Shown here piece by piece: positions 10,211-18,315 of a stretch of 64,000 nt of DNA; the first letter of the stretch is position 1; each line of letters starts with the position of its first letter. A program made the position numbers and the translations under genes. The notes beneath the pieces were generated by a model, which saw only the letters and a program-made list of their open reading frames with translations, was not told the origin of the DNA and ran no database searches. The stretch is from Porphyromonadaceae bacterium FC4 (GTDB lineage Bacteria; Bacteroidota; Bacteroidia; Bacteroidales; Porphyromonadaceae). The stretch lies in assembly GCA_900120395.1 (NCBI GenBank), contig LT635553.1:150721-214720 (forward strand), written 5' to 3'.

Positions 10211-10420
10211 AGTGGAACTGTTGCTCCCCCGTCACTCCTCAGTTTCATCCGTATGGGAAAAGTTTCCCATAGGCTTGGCACTGGAGTTTCTTCCCCATGA
10301 AACTGCAGTTTCTCCTAGATGAAACTAGAGTTTCCTCCGCATGAAACTGTAGTGCCAATAGGGGTTGGCACTCGAGTTTCTCCCCTATGGAACTACAGTG
10401 CCAAGGGGTATTGGCACTAC
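10211..10420. repeat. 22-bp-period array of 14-bp palindromic elements
   Basis: Between topB and the helicase gene, 14-bp cores occur at 10233, 10255, 10277, 10299, 10321, 10343, 10367, 10389 and (half) 10413, spaced 22 or 24 bp. Each core is GAAACT or GGCACT, two bases, then AGTTTC or AGTGCC, in mixed combinations. Examples are GAAACTGCAGTTTC (10299, perfect palindrome), GGCACTGGAGTTTC (10277), GAAACTGTAGTGCC (10343) and GGAACTACAGTGCC (10389). The outermost units are degenerate. The array starts about 145 bp upstream of the helicase/methylase start. Possible roles are an operator array, replication or transfer iterons, or a protein-binding scaffold. Confidence 0.8.
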
Positions 10421-10540
10421 ATCTCTCCGCTAAGAAACCACAAAGGCTCCCCAATCGGCTTCCTATTAACTACGACAGAACATGTGGGGAGTGTCGTGAG
10501 AGATAGTTGTGGCACTGAGCCCAGTCGCTTGTGCGGACTA

Positions 10541-12613
10541 TCACTTCTTTCTCTTTTGCTCGAATTCAAATTTGGTCGAACTATCCTCTTGTAGAACCAA
10601 TCGGGCATTGAACTTCTTACCTGCCTTGCTCGTCAAGCCTTTCAAGATGGGGGTACGCCCCTTGGTTATGAGGTCTCGGATATTCTCTTCGGAGAGATAC
10701 GTACCGCATACTTCACGGAATATGTGGAAATCACAATCGTCATTCTTGCATCTCGCCACCTTGGCATAGATCCCCACACTTTCACGTCCACACTTAGGAC
10801 AGTGATATGTAGGGTACCTTTGCGGTCTAGGTGCAGGAGCGAGGGAGAGCAACTCCTCGCAGATGGTGGAAACGTAGGAGTTGATGCCTTGTGCAAACTT
10901 CCCAGCATCCATACTTCCTGCCTCAATTGCAGCTAGTGCCACCTCCCACGCTCCTGTCATCTCCGCATTGGCAATGCGTTTGTCCTTAACGATTTCATAG
11001 ACGGCTAACCCTTTCTCCGTTGGGACTATGCTCCTCTTCTCCCTACGGATATAGTCACGTAGGATGAGTGTCTCAATGATGTTGGCTCGTGTGGCTGGTG
11101 TGCCTATGCCACACGCTGCCAAAGCCTTTTTACTTGCAACATCCTCTACCTCCTTGCCTGCATGCTCCATGGCAGAGAGCAGAGTCGCTTCTGTATAGAG
11201 TGGCTTTGGCTTGCTCTTTTGCTCAATTACGTCTGCTTGTTGCAGGGGTAAAGTTTGCCCCTCAGTCAAGTTGGGCAATGAGGATACAAGTGGCTCGTCT
11301 TCTTCGCTCTCTTTATGCTCTTGAGGAGTGGCACTCTGCACAGATTTCCAACCCAAAGAGACTTGACGGCACGCTTTCCAGACATAGCTGTTGGTCTCGC
11401 CCTTGAGTACTACCTGCATACGCTCCTCTTCTGAGTGTGCCGAGAAGGCTTCTGCGAAGCGGGTAACGACCATTTGATAAAGCGTGGTCTCATCTACTGA
11501 CAATGCCGATGCGGTTTCTCCCGTGGGGATAATGGCATGGTGGTCGGTAACTTTGCTGTCATCTACGGAGTGGCGATTCAGCTTTTGGGGTAATGATTTG
11601 CCAATCTTGCAAAGGAGGTCGGGAACTTCCTCAAAAACATCTTCACTGATATATCGACTACCCGTACGGGGGTAGGTGGTGAACTTCTTCTCATAAAGCG
11701 ACTGTGCGAGGGTGAGGGTCTTATCTGCAGAGAAGCCGTGACGTACATTAGCCTCCTTTTGCAGAGCGGTCAGGTCATACAAGAGGGGTGGAGCTGTATG
11801 CGTTACCTTTCTTGTGACCTCTGTGACCGTAAGCGAGCCGATACTGCGCAACGAAGTGAGCGCAGTTTGGGCAGCAGCTTCGTTATCAAAGTTCTGTAGG
11901 CTCACGGCTTTGATGGATAAGCCCCCGTCCTCTATCATCGCAGTGAGCTTCCAATAAGGGACAGAGGTAAAGTCTCTATGCTCCATATAGCGATGACACA
12001 CCATTGCCAAAGTCGGGGTCTGCACTCGTCCTAGTGAGTAGCCTCCACGATAAGCAATGGAGAGTGCTCGGCTGGCATTGATTCCCATCAACCAGTCAGC
12101 TTCTGCTCGTGCTTGGGCTGCGTAATAGAGATGGTCATAATGACTCCCGGGCTTGATATTCGCTAGCCCCTCTCGGATAGCTTTGTCAGTAAGGGAGGAG
12201 ATCCATAAGCGATCAAAGGGCTTGTGACTATTTAAGTGTCGGTAAATCCAGCGAAAGATGAGCTCTCCTTCTCTTCCTGCATCTGTTGCCACGATAATAC
12301 GATCTGCCTGATTAAAGCAGGAGCCTATTGCCTTGAGTTGCTTGAGTGCTGCAGGGTCTTCGTGGTACTCTTTGTCCTTACGCACTTGTCGGACAATGAG
12401 CTGGAAGGGATTGGGGCAAATGGGCAACTCTTCTGCTTTGTAATTAGAATGGCCGTAGGCATCGGGCATGGCAAGTGTAATGAGGTGTCCCATAGCCCAC
12501 GTGACGAGGTAACCGTTTCCTGCTAAATAACCGTCTTGCTTTGTTGTCGCTCCAACGATTCGGGCTATATCTCGTGCTACCGAGGGTTTCTCGGCGATAA
12601 TACATGTTGTCAT
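10541..12613 (-). CDS. topB: DNA topoisomerase III (type IA)
   Basis: 690 residues. The Toprim domain opens with TCIIAEKPSVARDIA and contains VATDAGREGELIFRW. The strand-passage domain has GYSLGRVQTPTLAMV, and the active-site Tyr is in FTTYPRTGSRYIS. A C-terminal zinc ribbon follows (CPKCGRES...CKNDDCDFHIF), then about 40 residues resembling one repeat of the DUF3945 family (LKGLTSKAGKKFNARLVL). It relaxes or decatenates single-strand-containing DNA during ICE processing. It starts 21 bp after the DUF3945 gene and probably shares its transcript. Complete, with no missing catalytic residue seen. Confidence 0.95.
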   Translation of the reverse strand: MTTCIIAEKPSVARDIARIVGATTKQDGYLAGNGYLVTWAMGHLITLAMPDAYGHSNYKAEELPICPNPFQLIVRQVRKDKEYHEDPAALKQLKAIGSCFNQADRIIVATDAGREGELIFRWIYRHLNSHKPFDRLWISSLTDKAIREGLANIKPGSHYDHLYYAAQARAEADWLMGINASRALSIAYRGGYSLGRVQTPTLAMVCHRYMEHRDFTSVPYWKLTAMIEDGGLSIKAVSLQNFDNEAAAQTALTSLRSIGSLTVTEVTRKVTHTAPPLLYDLTALQKEANVRHGFSADKTLTLAQSLYEKKFTTYPRTGSRYISEDVFEEVPDLLCKIGKSLPQKLNRHSVDDSKVTDHHAIIPTGETASALSVDETTLYQMVVTRFAEAFSAHSEEERMQVVLKGETNSYVWKACRQVSLGWKSVQSATPQEHKESEEDEPLVSSLPNLTEGQTLPLQQADVIEQKSKPKPLYTEATLLSAMEHAGKEVEDVASKKALAACGIGTPATRANIIETLILRDYIRREKRSIVPTEKGLAVYEIVKDKRIANAEMTGAWEVALAAIEAGSMDAGKFAQGINSYVSTICEELLSLAPAPRPQRYPTYHCPKCGRESVGIYAKVARCKNDDCDFHIFREVCGTYLSEENIRDLITKGRTPILKGLTSKAGKKFNARLVLQEDSSTKFEFEQKRKK

Positions 12614-12634
12614 AGTCTTGGAATGGATAATGGG

Positions 12635-14041
12635 TTACATCTTACGTCCTCGAGACTTCTTCTGCTTGTTCTCGTCCTGCTTCTGCTTTTGTTCAGCAGT
12701 TGGTGCTGTTTGCCCCTTTTTCAGGGGCTCTTTCACCTGCTTGGTAGCTTCGTTGGTCTTGCCGTGGTTATTTACGGCTACTTGCGTCTTGTGTTCTTCC
12801 GCTACGGCTTCAACCTTTCCCGTTCCTTGCTTCTTGTCAGGGTTCCATTTGTAGAAGCGTGGGCGGTTTTGCTCTTTGTCCATACGGACATAAGCATTGA
12901 AGGGTTGCCCCTCTTTATCGATCATGTTTTTGAGATAAAGTGTGCGACCGTTGTCTAAGGCTTCTCGTTGCTTCTCTGACAACTCTAGACCACAAAGCTT
13001 GCGGGGTGCCTTGCCTTGTTGACGATCTTGTCGCTGTTCCTGACGCTCTTTGAGACTCTTGTTCTCTCCGAAGATGAACTCAATGCCTTTCTTCTCTGCA
13101 TTGACCTGAAGCGTAGCATCGAAAGACTTACCACTCTTAGCGGTCATACCTTCTACTTTCACCGCTTTGCCCTCCACTAGATCTTTGTATTGTTGGTCAG
13201 AGAGCGTGACGCCTTTGATCTCTTGAGGAATGCTTACTCGGTCGGCACGCAAGGCGATAATCTCATTGGTCTGCGGATCGATGGAGACGTAGGCTGCAAA
13301 AGGCTCTCCGCTCTTGGGTGTTACCTCGATGGTTTTGCCGAGATTACCAGTTGCGAGTAGTTGTTCCTTCTCTTCGGGGGAGAACTTGTAGCCCATATAG
13401 GGATAGTCGAGCTGTGGTTCTTTACGCATAGCGTGTATGGCTAACCCGATATTACCCTCATTATCTGTGCGGAAGGCAAGGCGAGCCTCTGTGTAGATAG
13501 TCGTATCTCCTATGGGGATAGCTATGGTCACGAGGTTACTCTTCTGCCAGTTGAGCATCTTCTCTAGCTCACCACTCTGCTCTAACCGCTCACGGGAGAG
13601 TCCGAGACTGTCGAGCATCTTCCAGTCTACCTTGTCTGCATCAATGGCTGTGCTCTTCTTCTGCTGTGGCAGATAGTCTTCAAAGGGTACACCGACCTCT
13701 GCCAACTGCTGTCTGCTTTCGGGAGTCTCTCGGTTTTGGAGCAGAGTGCGCAGGTTATCTACGCCTTGCTCCACATTGTTTGCTAACACCTTGTATAGCC
13801 CGAAATGGGAGGGGTTGTTGAACTGCTTGAGAAAGTTGGTCATAAAGTTCTTCAGCAGTCCATCCTTGCTATTGAACTTTAGAAATGCCGCCTGATTAGC
13901 TTCAAGTGGCTCAGTTGTTTTGAGCTTGCCTTTATCATCAATACCCGAAACCACGGAGAGTTTCCCAGCTTCTTGCTGGTTCTTTACCTCGGTGCGATCC
14001 TCTAAGACCAGCACGTAGTTGTCATTGCTATTTGCTTCCAT
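12635..14041 (-). CDS. DUF3945-type ICE protein
   Basis: 468 residues, hydrophilic, with three C-terminal repeat units of the pattern GKTIEVTPKSGEPFAAYVSI, GKAVKVEGMTAKSGKSFDAT and GRTLYLKNMIDKEGQPFNAY. These are followed by a Lys/Gln-rich tail ending KSRGRKM. The N-terminal part (VLVLEDRTEVKNQQEAGKLS) matches the DUF4099/DUF3945 proteins encoded with topB in Bacteroides ICEs. Biochemical function is unknown; the repeats also occur at the end of the adjacent TopB, suggesting a shared binding module. The promoter is probably the -7 box at 14091-14098. Confidence 0.8.
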   Translation of the reverse strand: MEANSNDNYVLVLEDRTEVKNQQEAGKLSVVSGIDDKGKLKTTEPLEANQAAFLKFNSKDGLLKNFMTNFLKQFNNPSHFGLYKVLANNVEQGVDNLRTLLQNRETPESRQQLAEVGVPFEDYLPQQKKSTAIDADKVDWKMLDSLGLSRERLEQSGELEKMLNWQKSNLVTIAIPIGDTTIYTEARLAFRTDNEGNIGLAIHAMRKEPQLDYPYMGYKFSPEEKEQLLATGNLGKTIEVTPKSGEPFAAYVSIDPQTNEIIALRADRVSIPQEIKGVTLSDQQYKDLVEGKAVKVEGMTAKSGKSFDATLQVNAEKKGIEFIFGENKSLKERQEQRQDRQQGKAPRKLCGLELSEKQREALDNGRTLYLKNMIDKEGQPFNAYVRMDKEQNRPRFYKWNPDKKQGTGKVEAVAEEHKTQVAVNNHGKTNEATKQVKEPLKKGQTAPTAEQKQKQDENKQKKSRGRKM

Positions 14042-14090
14042 AAATCACTCTGTTTGATTTGAATAATACCTTTCAGACAGCAAATATATA

Positions 14091-14098
14091 GGCTAAAA
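14091..14098 (-). promoter_or_regulatory. -7 promoter box TATATTTG
   Basis: Minus-strand TATATTTG, 50 bp upstream of the DUF3945-topB gene pair. Confidence 0.5.
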
Positions 14099-14330
14099 TC
14101 ACCTCTTCTAAGTCTCAGGGATTTATAAGGAAAGGTGGTGATGAAAAAGAAAATTCGCCCAAGATCTGGTAGTTTGATCTTTTATGTCAAACTTGGCACT
14201 CAGAAGGAACATTATTACAGTAGTACTAAGCGATGATAAGGGCAAGCTCGAAAAGACAAAGAGTCAAAGGAGCTAGTAACCAGCTAAATAGAACATATTT
14301 CAGCAAAGAGAGAAGAGACTGAATTTTTCA

Positions 14331-14449
14331 TTTTCAATCGGAACACAAAGAGCGGCAATACCCCTGACACACCAAACGCCCTCCGCTCCGCTACAGGCGT
14401 TTGGCTTAGTCTGTTGCATTGCCGACGGGGAGTTTATCCGATTTGAAAA
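14331..14449. repeat. nested three-tier palindrome (cruciform or structured RNA)
   Basis: Three concentric arm pairs share one centre. The outer pair is TTTTCAATCGGA (14331-14342) with TCCGATTTGAAAA (14437-14449). The middle pair is CGGCAAT (14353-14359) with ATTGCCG (14418-14424). The inner pair is CCAAACGCC (14372-14380) with GGCGTTTGG (14396-14404). It lies in a 510-bp gene-free gap upstream of the DUF3945 gene and of the small plus-strand genes. No gene explains it. Confidence 0.7.
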
Positions 14450-14551
14450 AGAAAAAAAACAAGCCCGGGGTATACCACGAAAAGCTACCCCAAAACTACC
14501 AGAGTCAACTAAAATCAGTATCTTTGGAAAGTCAAGACAACTCATTCTAAT

Positions 14552-14665
14552 ATGACGACGAAAACGATGTCAACCGAAATCAGTTTCAGCAAAAAAATAA
14601 GTCAACCATTTTCAGGGAACGACATGTGCATAAAAAGAATTACTACGCAAAAAAAATATGGGTAA
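14552..14665 (+). CDS. small ORF, 37 residues, unknown
   Basis: Starts MTTKTMSTEISF and ends KKYG. Its stop codon TAA at 14663 overlaps the ATG (14658) of the next frame, an arrangement typical of translational coupling. No family is recognised. It may be only the leader of the IS-cut gene that follows. Confidence 0.35.
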   Translation: MTTKTMSTEISFSKKISQPFSGNDMCIKRITTQKKYG

Positions 14666-14816
14666 ACATAAAGTGACGGGGACAAAGCCCGAAAACAAAG
14701 AAATGGCTGAAGAAGTACGGATGGAATTTATAACATCAAAAGTATACAAAAAAATCCTTACACCTGAGTTGTTTAGGGAAATAGAACGTGTAAATATCAA
14801 AGATGGAGTATTTGAG
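14658..14816 (+). pseudogene. 5' fragment of a gene cut by an IS
   Basis: 53 codons from MGKHKVTGTKPENKEMAEE are retained before the IS end at 14817 interrupts the frame. No family is recognised; the fragment is charged and helical. In the un-inverted arrangement its continuation would lie beyond the IS on the traK side, but no continuing frame is seen at 29620, so material was lost. Confidence 0.5.
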
Positions 14817-14901
14817 TGTCCTCTTCCTGAAAAAAGTACACAGTTGGGGAGGTGTTACTGAGATGGTACACGGGTTATTTTTGTTAGTCCTGTGAGCGTA
14901 C

Positions 14902-15963
14902 TCATCTGTTCGTTTTACTCCTGCTGGGGTACACGACTTGTGTCGTCTTTACTGCGGAGGTACACAAAGATAGCTCTTTGTCGGGAGTTGGGCGGCATAG
15001 GCTCGGAGTTTTGAGGCTCGGAGCTTTTGGAGAATTGTTCTTAGATGTCTGGTTCTTAGACGGTTGTGTGGTTAGAGGGTTGGGGTATTCTGGTATGAGC
15101 ATCTGCATCGGAGTCTTCTTGTTGAGGGCTCGATGAGGACGCGCTGTATTATAAAGGGCAATAGTTTGAGAGAGGATCTCTCGAACTTGATCTATGGGCT
15201 TATCCTCGAAGTTGTAGAGCCAGTCGTTCTTGATGATCCCGTTAAGTCGCTCTGCCATAGCGTTGTGGAGGGGGTTGCCTGTCTGGGTAACGCTGGTTAC
15301 GATGCCTAGGCTGGCCTCGTAGTCGGTCATCTGCTTGGAGACGTATTGACAGCCTCGGTCGCTATGGAAGATGAGTCCTTTGAGGTCAAAGCCATGCTTT
15401 TGGTAGAAGTCAACGGTCTGTCTTAGTGCGTTGTAGGGACCCTCTGTGGAGAGCGTGGGCTGCAGGTCAAAGCCTGTGATGATGCGACTATAAGCATCCA
15501 TCGTCAGGGAGAGATATGCGAAGCCCCCTAAACATTTGACGTAGGTTATGTCTGAGACGGTGAGCCGGCAATGGTCTGTGGCGATGTACTTAGGGGTGGT
15601 GTTCAGGTGGTCTTGGAAGCCATGATTGACCACGCCTTTGGTCGTCTGGAGTGGACGCTTACGCTTGCGACTTCTTAGCAGCATATCGTTGGCTCCTAAC
15701 ACTTTGTAGAGCCAGTCTCGACCTACTTGGAAGGTCCCTTTGAAGTATTTGTTGGTACACTCCTGGAGGGTGTCTACGCCTGCCCTGGGGAGCCAACTGC
15801 GCACATACTGGCAATAGTGCAGGACGGAGGCTACTTTGACATCTTCGTCTTGCTCGGTGAAGGTGTGCTTGTAGTAGCCTTTACGGCTGACTTCTAACAG
15901 CTGACAAAGGTAGGTTATGGAGAGCTTTTGATCTCTCACTTGGGCGGACTCAAGCTGTCTCAC
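14902..15963 (-). CDS. IS3-family transposase OrfB, copy 1
   Basis: 353 residues with a DDE integrase core: Asp in VSDITYVK, Asp in IFHSDRGCQYVS and Glu in MAERLNGIIKNDW. The C-terminal tail is rich in Lys, Pro, Ser and Thr. It is expressed as an OrfAB fusion by -1 slippage at the A-run at the end of orfA. Identical in sequence to the copy at 30047-31108. Confidence 0.93.
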   Translation of the reverse strand: MRQLESAQVRDQKLSITYLCQLLEVSRKGYYKHTFTEQDEDVKVASVLHYCQYVRSWLPRAGVDTLQECTNKYFKGTFQVGRDWLYKVLGANDMLLRSRKRKRPLQTTKGVVNHGFQDHLNTTPKYIATDHCRLTVSDITYVKCLGGFAYLSLTMDAYSRIITGFDLQPTLSTEGPYNALRQTVDFYQKHGFDLKGLIFHSDRGCQYVSKQMTDYEASLGIVTSVTQTGNPLHNAMAERLNGIIKNDWLYNFEDKPIDQVREILSQTIALYNTARPHRALNKKTPMQMLIPEYPNPLTTQPSKNQTSKNNSPKAPSLKTPSLCRPTPDKELSLCTSAVKTTQVVYPSRSKTNR

Positions 15964-15965
15964 GG

Positions 15966-16340
15966 CTACAAATCGGTCTTTTTTTTTAGATCAATGTGGT
16001 AGCGATTCAAGACCACTTCGAGTAGCGTTTTGTTGACTAAAGCCTTGCTCTCAGCCTGAAAGAGGGCTGCTTTGAGGCGAGCGTTTTCGCGCTTGAGTTC
16101 TGCGTAATCTGGATCTACGGCTTTGTGCTTGTTTGTCTTGCTCATAGTGCTAGGGGTGCTTTGGTTGGGTAACTCTACACCAAAGGTACGCAACCAATTT
16201 CGAATGGTGCGTGTGGTGATGCCGTAGCGCTGGCTGGTGGTGGCGATGCTCTCGCCGGTGGCTAGGAGGTCGTCGATGACTCTCCACTTGAAATCTAGGG
16301 GATATCCCTTTCGTCCTCGGTTACTTTTTTCTGGTTTCAT
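15966..16340 (-). CDS. IS3-family OrfA (HTH), copy 1
   Basis: 124 residues from the ATG at 16340. An HTH covers FKWRVIDDLLATGESIATTS and YGITTRTIRNWLRTF, followed by a leucine-zipper-like helix (ELKRENARLKAALFQAES). It binds the IS ends. The end of the gene is an A9 run that permits -1 frameshifting into orfB. An upstream TTG (16364) would extend it by 8 residues but lies against the inverted repeat. Confidence 0.9.
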   Translation of the reverse strand: MKPEKSNRGRKGYPLDFKWRVIDDLLATGESIATTSQRYGITTRTIRNWLRTFGVELPNQSTPSTMSKTNKHKAVDPDYAELKRENARLKAALFQAESKALVNKTLLEVVLNRYHIDLKKKTDL

Positions 16341-16412
16341 TGTTGTTGGGGTTGGCTTCCCCAACTGTGTACTATTTCAGGAGAGGACAGATACACATAG
16401 GGTGGTTTTTGG

Positions 16413-16420
16413 TACCTTTG
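16413..16420 (+). promoter_or_regulatory. -7 promoter box TACCTTTG for acyltransferase operon
   Basis: TACCTTTG lies 33 bp upstream of the ATG at 16453. The -33 region would fall at about 16388-16394, on the edge of the IS (end at 16389), and no good -33 box is visible. Confidence 0.55.
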
Positions 16421-16452
16421 GCGAAGGTATACGCACGTAGGGCACCGACAGC

Positions 16453-17322
16453 ATGAAACTCGAGACGAAGATCAAGTGGGCAAAAAGACTATGGCGCGGG
16501 CTGGGCAAGCTCCCGTCCTGGGCACTGTACCCGCTCTCGGACATCGTCGGCTTCGTCCTCTACCATATTGTCCGCTACCGTCGCGACGTCGTGGCGGACA
16601 ACCTTCGGATCGCCTTTCCGGAGAAGAGTGACCGCGAGAGGCGGGTGATCGGGCGGCGGTTTTACCGGTACTTCTGCGATACCTTCCTCGAAGCACCGAG
16701 GATGATGGCGTGGTCTCCCGAGGAGATGCGTCGGCACTTTACCTTCGAGGGGACAGAGGCGATGCTGGAGGCAGCAAGGAAGGGCAAAAACTCCATCCTC
16801 TTCATCGGTCACTACGGTCAGTGGGAGTGGATCCCATCCATAGCCCTGTGGCTGCCCGGTATGGCGTGTGCACAGATCTATGACCGACTGAGAGATCCTA
16901 TCGCTGACGAACTGATGCTCCGGAATCGCCAAGCCAACGGCAGCAAGTCGGTAGAGCGACACGAGACCCTTCGGTACATGGTCCGTATGGATCAGTCGGG
17001 CGAGCCCTTTGGTATCGGCTTTGTAGCCGATCAGTCCCCGTCTATCAATCAACTGCTGCACTACGAGACCTTTTTCGGCCTGGAGGTGCCGGTCCATCTC
17101 GGAGCCGAGAAGCTCACCCACCGCATGGATCTCGAGCCCTTTTTCCTCGACCTCAGACGCGTGCGTCGTGGGTACTGGACGATACAGGTACGCCCCATGA
17201 AGCCCTTGGCAGGAGCCAAACCTTTGACAACCACATTTTACGAACTTCTGGAGGAGATGATCAGGCGTCAGCCGGCCTACTACCTCTGGAGCCACAAGCG
17301 TTTTCAGTATGCCAAACACTAA
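16453..17322 (+). CDS. lysophospholipid / lipid A acyltransferase (LpxL/HtrB family)
   Basis: 289 residues, near the usual ~300. An N-terminal membrane segment (YPLSDIVGFVLYHIV) and the acyltransferase motif H-x4-E in IGHYGQWEW (around residue 118) are visible, with ADQSP further on. It transfers a secondary acyl chain to lipid A at the inner membrane. Its 3' end overlaps the Stealth gene by 14 bp, so the two are probably translated together. The GC-rich codon use is core-like and contrasts with the IS and ICE beside it. Its promoter may be altered by the IS. Confidence 0.85.
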   Translation: MKLETKIKWAKRLWRGLGKLPSWALYPLSDIVGFVLYHIVRYRRDVVADNLRIAFPEKSDRERRVIGRRFYRYFCDTFLEAPRMMAWSPEEMRRHFTFEGTEAMLEAARKGKNSILFIGHYGQWEWIPSIALWLPGMACAQIYDRLRDPIADELMLRNRQANGSKSVERHETLRYMVRMDQSGEPFGIGFVADQSPSINQLLHYETFFGLEVPVHLGAEKLTHRMDLEPFFLDLRRVRRGYWTIQVRPMKPLAGAKPLTTTFYELLEEMIRRQPAYYLWSHKRFQYAKH

Positions 17323-18313
17323 TCCCCACGACATCGACTTCATCATCACCTGGGTAGACATGCATGACCCGGAGTGGCAAAAAGACTTCATCAAGTACTC
17401 CGGCAAGGAGAGTGGCAACGCCGTCTCTATCGCCCGGTTTCGGGACTATGGACTGATCCGCTACTGGTTTAGAGCGGTGGAGAAGTTCTGCCCCTGGGTG
17501 CGCAAGATCCACTTCGTCACCTGTGGCCAGCACCCGGAGTGGCTCAACCCCGACCACCCCAGGCTCGCCTTTGTGGACCACGAGGACTACATGCCGCATG
17601 AGGCACTCCCGATGTTCAACTCCAGCCTGCTGGAGCTGTTTTTCCACAAGATCCCCGACCTGGCAGAGCACTTTGTCTACTTCAACGACGACTTTTTCCC
17701 CATCTCACCCATAGAGCCGGAGCGCTTTTTCCGGGACGGACTGCCCTGCGACATTGCGGCGTTTCGCTACAATAGCGGCATAGGGCTATGGTCCACCTGT
17801 CTCAACAACAACATGCGTCTGATCAACGAGCGATTTGACAAGCGGGAGATCCTGGCACGCGATCACGACAAGTGGTTTCACCCGTCCTATGGCAGCAAGG
17901 CACGGCTCACACGGCTCATGCAGTGGTACCCCCGCTTCCTCACCCTACGGGTGCCGCACAACGCTCAGCCATACCTCAAGCAGACCTACCAAGAGGTCTG
18001 GGACTACGCCGGAGATGAGCTGAGCAAGATGATCCCCCACCGATTCAGGACGCGCGAGGACTACACGCAGGAGCTCTTTCGGATCTGGCAGATCTGCCGC
18101 TCCAACTTCACCCCCTACAATACCTACCGGGATACCAAGATGTTTCCCCTCGCCCTGCGCTCCGCCGGAGCCATACGCGCCATACGGGAGCAGAGCTACA
18201 AGCTGATCTGCATCAACGACAGTGCCCACATCCGCAACTACGATGAGGTGATGGGCAATATCCGAGACTCGTTTGAGGCGATCTTACCGGAGCCGTCCTC
18301 CTTCGAGCGGTAG
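17309..18313 (+). CDS. Stealth-family sugar-phosphate transferase
   Basis: 334 residues with Stealth conserved regions: IDFIITWVDMHDPEWQ near the N-terminus, RFRDYGLIRYWFRAVEKF with WVRKIHFVTCGQHPEWL, the acidic catalytic-type segment YFNDDFFPISP, and a C-terminal region ending KLICINDSAHI. Family members transfer hexose-1-phosphate or GlcNAc-1-phosphate in capsule or glycan synthesis. Overlap with the upstream acyltransferase suggests co-regulation in surface polysaccharide or LPS assembly. The exact substrate cannot be told. Confidence 0.85.
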   Translation: MPNTNPHDIDFIITWVDMHDPEWQKDFIKYSGKESGNAVSIARFRDYGLIRYWFRAVEKFCPWVRKIHFVTCGQHPEWLNPDHPRLAFVDHEDYMPHEALPMFNSSLLELFFHKIPDLAEHFVYFNDDFFPISPIEPERFFRDGLPCDIAAFRYNSGIGLWSTCLNNNMRLINERFDKREILARDHDKWFHPSYGSKARLTRLMQWYPRFLTLRVPHNAQPYLKQTYQEVWDYAGDELSKMIPHRFRTREDYTQELFRIWQICRSNFTPYNTYRDTKMFPLALRSAGAIRAIREQSYKLICINDSAHIRNYDEVMGNIRDSFEAILPEPSSFER

Positions 18314-18315
18314 GC

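Larger units (their letters stand above)
14817..16389 (-). mobile_element. IS3-family insertion sequence, copy 1
   Basis: 1573 bp, same length and gene products as copy 2 at 29621-31193 but in the opposite orientation. The ends are imperfect inverted repeats starting TGTCCTCT: TGTCCTCTTCCTGAAAAAAG at 14817 and, on the other strand, TGTCCTCTCCTGAAATAG from 16389. It contains orfA and orfB. No 3-4 bp target duplication is seen (GAG left, GAT right). The left flank is ICE DNA and the right flank is core DNA just upstream of a lipid A acyltransferase gene. Confidence 0.93.

Noticed and set aside
10211-10420. CRISPR array
   Set aside because: The 22-bp periodic units have palindromic cores with short conserved spacers, not long unique spacers, and no cas gene is near.
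14141-14236. 31-codon ORF starting MKKKIRPRSGSLIFYVKLG
   Set aside because: Too short and without a partner or family; possibly a fragment of an old gene, but it cannot be supported.
14372-14404. Integron attC site
   Set aside because: Stem-loop with GTTT-like ends, but there is no integron integrase or cassette structure, and the outer arms do not fit attC.
16489-17418. 309-codon minus-strand frame opposite the lipid A acyltransferase
   Set aside because: Shadow of a clear acyltransferase gene; no recognisable content.
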